From contig NZ_CP095043.1 in the NCBI RefSeq assembly GCF_022919175.1, forward strand, positions 434,001 to 498,000: DNA of 64,000 nt. The letters run 5' to 3'. Shown here piece after piece: positions 60,059-64,000 of the stretch (position 1 is its first letter; every line of letters starts with the position of its first letter). The translations under genes were made by a program, and so were the position numbers. Below the pieces are notes generated by a model. The model worked only from the letters and a program-made list of their open reading frames with translations, was not told where the DNA came from and searched no databases. The stretch comes from Leucobacter rhizosphaerae (GTDB taxonomy: Bacteria > Actinomycetota > Actinomycetes > Actinomycetales > Microbacteriaceae).

Positions 60059-60916
60059 ATGACGTCGTTCTCGAATCGCCTCGGCGCCGCACTCGCGGCG
60101 AAGCGCCACCTGTGCGTGGGGATCGATCCGCACGCACCGCTGCTCGCGGACTGGGGGCTGACGGACGATGCCGCCGGCGCCGAGCGGATGGGTCGCGACG
60201 TGATCGCGGCCGCCGCCGGCGTCGCGGCGTGCGTCAAGCCCCAGATCGCGTTCTTCGAGCGATTCGGCTCGGCGGGCTACGTGGCGCTCGAGCGGGTGCT
60301 CGCCGACGCGCGCGCGGCGGGGGTGCTCGTGATCGCGGACGTGAAGCGGGGGGACATCGGGTCGAGCTTCGCGGCGTACGCCGACGCCTGGCTCACCCCG
60401 GGATCCCCGCTCGAGGCGGACGCGATGACCGTCACGGCGTATCAGGGCTTCGGGAGCTTGAGCGGCGCCTTCGGGCACGTTCGCGACCACGGCAAGGGGC
60501 TGTTCGTGCTCGCGGCGACCTCGAACCCCGAAGCTCGGGAGGTGCAGCAATCGCGTCGTGCGGACGGCCGCACCGTGGCTCAGGCCATGGTCGACGACGC
60601 GCTCGCTTTCGACGCGCCTCTGGACACGCACGTCAATTCGGTCGGGGTCGTGCTCGGCGCCACGCTCACGCTGGCCGACTTCGGGATCGACGTCACCCTG
60701 CCACCCGCGAAGCCGGCGCTGCCGGTGCTCGCCCCGGGCTTCGGCCACCAGGGCGCCCGGATCGAGGACGCGGGCCGCACCTTCGGTGGGCTCGGCTGGG
60801 CGCTGCTCGCGAACGAATCGCGCAGTGTCTTGTCGGGCGGCGCGCGGGGGCTTGCCGACCGGGTGCGCGAGCGCTCGGATAGCATTGCCAGGGCATTGAC
60901 ACCCGAGTCCGCCTAG
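60059..60916 (+). CDS. pyrF: Orotidine 5'-phosphate decarboxylase (type 2)
   Basis: 285 aa. [16 protein letters not shown], catalytic Lys in [22 protein letters not shown]-like region [12 protein letters not shown] and [15 protein letters not shown]. Last step of UMP synthesis. pyrD and pyrE are not in the window. Confidence 0.96.
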   Translation: MTSFSNRLGAALAAKRHLCVGIDPHAPLLADWGLTDDAAGAERMGRDVIAAAAGVAACVKPQIAFFERFGSAGYVALERVLADARAAGVLVIADVKRGDIGSSFAAYADAWLTPGSPLEADAMTVTAYQGFGSLSGAFGHVRDHGKGLFVLAATSNPEAREVQQSRRADGRTVAQAMVDDALAFDAPLDTHVNSVGVVLGATLTLADFGIDVTLPPAKPALPVLAPGFGHQGARIEDAGRTFGGLGWALLANESRSVLSGGARGLADRVRERSDSIARALTPESA

Positions 60917-60977
60917 CGGGACGGGGCTGCGGCCCCGGGCCGGGCTCGCCACACACCACGACGCAGGAGGCACCAGG

Positions 60978-61892
60978 ATGAGCGACTCCACCACCGACGA
61001 CGCGGACAGCACCGCCATGCCGGAGGTCGATCGGGTCGCCGCCAATCGCGCCGCGATCGCTGCCCGGCAGGCGCGAGCCGACCTGAAGCAGCGCCTGCGC
61101 AGCGGCGAGATCTCGCCCCTGCGGGTGCTGGAGCAGTCGCTCGTGCCGAACAGCCCGGCCGCGACCCTCCGCATCACCGACTACCTGCTGTCGTTCCCCG
61201 CCATCGGCGCGGTGAAAGCCGAGCGGGTGCGCGAACAGCTCGGGATCTCCGACCGGAAGCGTCTCGGGGGCCTCGGGCGGTTGCAGCGCGAGAAGCTCGA
61301 GACGTTCGTGCGGGATCGCCTGGGATCGGCGCCCGAGGGCGGCCGTCCGCCGCTCACCGTGCTGGCCGGACCGACGGCGGTCGGCAAGGGCACGGTGGCC
61401 GCGTACATCCGCGATCACTTCCCGGAGGTGCGGCTGTCCGTCTCCGCGACGACCCGCCGCCCGCGCCCGGGCGAGATCGAGGGGGAGCACTACTACTTCG
61501 TCGACGACGAGGGCTTCGATCGGATGCTCGCCTCCGACGAACTGCTCGAGTGGGCCACGGTGCACAACCAGAGCCGCTACGGCACTCCGCGTGGGCCGGT
61601 GGATCAGGCCGCCGAGAACGGCGACCTCGTGCTCCTGGAGATCGACTTGCAGGGCGCCCGCCAGGTGCGGGCCAGCATGCCCGAGGCGCGCCTCGTGTTC
61701 CTCGCTCCGCCGAGCTGGGACGAGCTGGTGAACCGGCTCGTGGGCCGTGGAACCGAAGACGAAGCCGAGCGCGCACGGCGTCTCGAGACCGCGAAGGTGG
61801 AGCTCGCGGCGGCCGAGGAATTCGACGAGATCATCGTCAACGACGAGGTTCCGCGGGCCGCGCTGCGGCTCGTCGAACTCATGCGGGGGTAG
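60978..61892 (+). CDS. gmk: Fusion of actinobacterial integration host factor (mIHF) and guanylate kinase
   Basis: 304 aa. Residues ~17-115 match m[32 protein letters not shown], then the helix-two-turn-helix [25 protein letters not shown]. From ~125 the guanylate kinase begins with P-loop [31 protein letters not shown] and [12 protein letters not shown]. The two are separate adjacent genes in mycobacteria. AGGAGG (60964-60969) precedes the ATG, and there is no start codon with a ribosome binding site between the domains, so a fused protein is expected. Confidence 0.92.
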   Translation: MSDSTTDDADSTAMPEVDRVAANRAAIAARQARADLKQRLRSGEISPLRVLEQSLVPNSPAATLRITDYLLSFPAIGAVKAERVREQLGISDRKRLGGLGRLQREKLETFVRDRLGSAPEGGRPPLTVLAGPTAVGKGTVAAYIRDHFPEVRLSVSATTRRPRPGEIEGEHYYFVDDEGFDRMLASDELLEWATVHNQSRYGTPRGPVDQAAENGDLVLLEIDLQGARQVRASMPEARLVFLAPPSWDELVNRLVGRGTEDEAERARRLETAKVELAAAEEFDEIIVNDEVPRAALRLVELMRG

Positions 61893-61898
61893 CGCCCC

Positions 61899-62939
61899 AT
61901 GGATCAGCTGGTCGACGGCCTGTCCGAGGTGACGGCGCTGGATCCGAAGCAGTTCCTCGGGATCCCGCTCGCCCTCATCGGAGCGGCGCTGCTCGCGTTC
62001 GGGGCGCAGTACCAGTCCCGGGGGCTCAACAAGGTCGAGCGCATCGTCGGGGTGAGCGCGGGGTCCGGGCTGTCGCTGCGGCACGTGATGAGCCTGTTCC
62101 GGCGCCCGTCGTGGGTGGTCGGCACTGCGCTGCTCGGGCTCGCAGTCGTGTTCCAGATCGGATCGCTGTCGCTGTCGCCACTGATCATCGTGCAGCCGAT
62201 CGGGGTCGTCGGGCTTGTGATCACCTCGATCCTGAACTCCCGCGTGAGTCGTGTGAAGCTCGGCCGGCGGGTGCAGACCTCGATCGGTCTCGCCGTGGCG
62301 GGAATCGTCGTCTTCGTCAGCATCGCGGCATTCACGGCCTCGGACCGCCCCGTCACCGACACGAAGCTCATCGTGATCCTCGTGACCTTCGCGGTGGTGC
62401 TCGCCGTCGCCCTGCTCCTCTTCGTGCTCCTGCGGCACCGCGGGATCGCGCTCGTCTACATCGTCGGCGCGGGCGTGCTGTACGGATTCGTGGCGACCTT
62501 CGCGAAAGCCGTCATCGGACGTTTCCAGCAGCAGGAGTTCGAGTGGCTCACCTGGACCTGCGTCGCGGCGCTCCTCATCGGTGCGCTGCTCGGGATGGTG
62601 TTCGTGCAGAACGCCTACTCGTCGGGTCCGCCAGATCTTGTGGTCGCGGGCCTCACGGTGATCGATCCGATCATCGCGGTGCTCATCGGCATCGTCGTGC
62701 TCGGTGAGGCGGCGGGAGCGCCCCTGTGGGCGGTGATCGCGTTCATCGCCTCGGGCGCGGTGGCGATCATCGGTGTGATCGGGCTGGCGAAGTTCCACCC
62801 GCAGACCGGGGCCTCGGCGCTGCGTCCCGAGGGCGGCGCGCTTGCTGCTGGTGGCGCGGCGCCTGCTGCGCCCCCTGGGACTTCTGCGTCTTCTGACCCT
62901 GCGGTGACTCCTGGGGACGACGCCCCCGCCGGATCCTGA
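61899..62939 (+). CDS. DMT-family membrane transporter (EamA/NIPA-like)
   Basis: 346 aa with nine or ten transmembrane helices. LIIVQPIGVVGLVITSILNSRV and LVVAGLTVIDPIIAVLIGIVVLGEAAG are the two half-repeat features of DMT permeases. The Ala/Gly/Pro-rich C-terminal tail (~305-346) is cytoplasmic. Substrate unknown. Starts 6 bp after gmk; convergent with the metallopeptidase gene. Confidence 0.85.
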   Translation: MDQLVDGLSEVTALDPKQFLGIPLALIGAALLAFGAQYQSRGLNKVERIVGVSAGSGLSLRHVMSLFRRPSWVVGTALLGLAVVFQIGSLSLSPLIIVQPIGVVGLVITSILNSRVSRVKLGRRVQTSIGLAVAGIVVFVSIAAFTASDRPVTDTKLIVILVTFAVVLAVALLLFVLLRHRGIALVYIVGAGVLYGFVATFAKAVIGRFQQQEFEWLTWTCVAALLIGALLGMVFVQNAYSSGPPDLVVAGLTVIDPIIAVLIGIVVLGEAAGAPLWAVIAFIASGAVAIIGVIGLAKFHPQTGASALRPEGGALAAGGAAPAAPPGTSASSDPAVTPGDDAPAGS

Positions 62940-62978
62940 TCCCTCACCTTGATCCCAACCCCGACCCCGCGCGAGCGC

Positions 62979-63036
62979 GAGCGTGAGCGATATCTGGGGT
63001 GAACCCAGGAGTTCAGCCCCGAAATCGCTCACACGG
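62979..63036. repeat. 58-bp palindromic element, family 2, third copy
   Basis: Starts GAGCGTGAGCGATATCTGGG and ends GAAATCGCTCACACGG. Same length and end sequences as the pair at 32379-32508. Lies between convergent genes. Confidence 0.8.
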
Positions 63037-63111
63037 CGAGCGCCGCGCCGCGAACCACAGGCGCCTCCGCAACCGCCGACGCACCCCGCGGCACCCCGCA
63101 GCGCCGCAGAC

Positions 63112-63471
63112 CTACCGGCGGTGGCGAGCGACCAGCTCCGCGAGTTGCGCGTCGTCCATGCCGAGGTGCTGCCCGATCTCGCGGATCAGCGTGTTCCAGA
63201 TCTCGCGCTTCAGCGCCTCGACGTCGTGGGCGTGCGCAAGCATCGACTCGCGGTACAGCACGATGTTGTCGGGCAGGGGAGCCGCACCGAACTGTCCGCG
63301 CTCCGAGAGCGGAACGCCGCTGTACACCGCGAGCACCTGCAGGCTGCCGTCGGCCGGCCGATCCTGCACCGTGACGCTCACGTTGTCCAGTTCACGGCCG
63401 AGTCCGTCGGGCAGCTGATCCATCTGATCGGCGACGAGCGATTCGAACTGAGCCTCGGGTACCTGGTGCAT
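63112..63471 (-). CDS. Metallopeptidase-family (minimal zincin-like) protein with degenerate zinc motif
   Basis: 119 aa. Fold-defining parts are present: FESLVADQMDQLPDGLGRELDNVSVTVQD, then PDNIVLYRESMLAHAHD. In active members the next helix carries HEIGHHFG. Here it reads REIGQHLG: the first zinc His is Arg and the second is Gln. The protein is probably catalytically inactive or has another role. Family function is poorly known. Confidence 0.8.
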   Translation of the reverse strand: MHQVPEAQFESLVADQMDQLPDGLGRELDNVSVTVQDRPADGSLQVLAVYSGVPLSERGQFGAAPLPDNIVLYRESMLAHAHDVEALKREIWNTLIREIGQHLGMDDAQLAELVARHRR

Positions 63472-63505
63472 GACACCAGCATCCCACAGTGGAACCTCAA
63501 GCCAC

Positions 63506-63554
63506 GAGATTCACGCTCCGAGATTCGAGTCGTGAGATTCGAGCCGTGAAATTC
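63506..63554. repeat. 14-bp tandem repeat, four units
   Basis: GAGATTC or GAAATTC begins at 63506, 63520, 63534 and 63548, exactly 14 bp apart (for example GAGATTCGAGTCGT, GAGATTCGAGCCGT). The last unit runs into the stop codon of the glycosylase gene. AT-richer than its surroundings. Confidence 0.65.
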
Positions 63555-64000
63555 ACCCGCGCCCGGGACGGAACCGCGATACGGTCGGTCCCGGGATCCA
63601 GAACCGCCACGGGGCTTCGGCGGATCCGACCACTCCGACGCGAGGTCCTCGTTCCATCGGCACCGGACCCGATGCCGGAGCAAACCCGAACGGCTCCGCG
63701 AAGAGATCCCGTCCATCGTGTTCGGCCCGAGTGAGCCCGAGCGCGGCCGCCACATTTCCCGGGCCGCTCGCGAGCAGGTGGTTCGGGATCTCCCGCTCAC
63801 TGCGACGGCGGGCCTGTCGGCGGGAGCGCGCGAGGTCGACGCCATCGACCACCTCCGCCGCGCGGATCAGCACACCGGACGGCGTTCCGTCGGGGGAGCA
63901 GACCAGATTGAGCGCGTGATGCATGCCGTACGTGAAGTACACGTAGGTGTGCCCGGGCGGGCCGAACATCGCCGCGTTCCGCTCGGTCCGGCGACGACGC
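63553..64000 (-). CDS. mpg: DNA-3-methyladenine glycosylase, 5' part outside window
   Basis: The minus-strand frame is open to the window edge, so the visible ATG at 63969 is internal. Visible residues start [30 protein letters not shown], the hallmark of the AAG/MPG family, followed by [12 protein letters not shown] and [16 protein letters not shown]. Removes alkylated purines from DNA. The catalytic Glu lies in the part not seen. Confidence 0.93.
   Translation of the reverse strand, partial: RRRRTERNAAMFGPPGHTYVYFTYGMHHALNLVCSPDGTPSGVLIRAAEVVDGVDLARSRRQARRRSEREIPNHLLASGPGNVAAALGLTRAEHDGRDLFAEPFGFAPASGPVPMERGPRVGVVGSAEAPWRFWIPGPTVSRFRPGRG

Overview
The window is a high-GC, densely packed actinobacterial chromosome segment. 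Gene order and gene style point to Microbacteriaceae, with Leucobacter or a close relative as my best guess (inference). The supporting signs are actinobacterial housekeeping synteny, many GTG and TTG starts, ATGA/GTGA gene overlaps, a CIRCE-controlled hrcA-dnaJ pair, a guanylate kinase fused to an actinobacterial integration host factor, and many promoters placed for leaderless mRNAs. I see no tRNA, rRNA, CRISPR array, prophage or insertion sequence.

Layout. (1) 1-15931: end of comEC, then holA, rpsT (minus), lepA, a DUF1990 gene, hemW, hrcA, dnaJ, rsmE, a frameshifted zapE (minus), a HIT gene, phoH, ybeY, a CBS/CorC membrane protein and era. This is the conserved translation, heat-shock and ribosome-maturation block. 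(2) 15982-20248: two membrane proteins and leuA behind a leucine-rich leader peptide and attenuator. (3) 20324-31351: ruvA-ruvB-yajC-secD-secF-rel, an AbiEi-like protein, a DUF349 protein and rarA. (4) 31352-36973: rpsD, then a cassette of NAGPA-type glycosidase, GT2/GtrA glycosyltransferase, OmpR-family regulator and histidine kinase, preceded by palindromic repeats and a candidate regulator binding site. (5) 37053-45448: a small membrane protein, alaS, ruvX, mltG and aroE-aroC-aroK-aroB. (6) 45447-50841: an accessory insert between aroB and efp, holding a tandem 94-bp duplication, a divergent MoxR-type ATPase / VWA protein pair, an unrecognised partner gene and a thioesterase. (7) 50916-62939: efp-nusB, then the pyrimidine operon pyrR-pyrB-pyrC-(PH-like)-carA-carB-pyrF with a PyrR-binding leader, followed by mIHF-gmk and a DMT transporter. 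(8) 62979-64000: a palindrome, a metallopeptidase-family protein whose zinc motif is eroded, and the end of a 3-methyladenine DNA glycosylase.

How the genes work together. Most of the window is core metabolism and information processing: replication clamp loading, Holliday junction branch migration, translation GTPases, Sec export, the stringent response, shikimate and UMP biosynthesis. The accessory parts are the envelope/two-component cassette (region 4) and the ATPase/VWA module (region 6). Both sit at junctions marked by dispersed palindromes or duplications, and the ATPase/VWA/unknown trio is the best candidate here for an undescribed system. Two apparent frameshifts (DUF1990 gene and zapE) each correspond to one base missing from a C5 run and may be sequencing errors.
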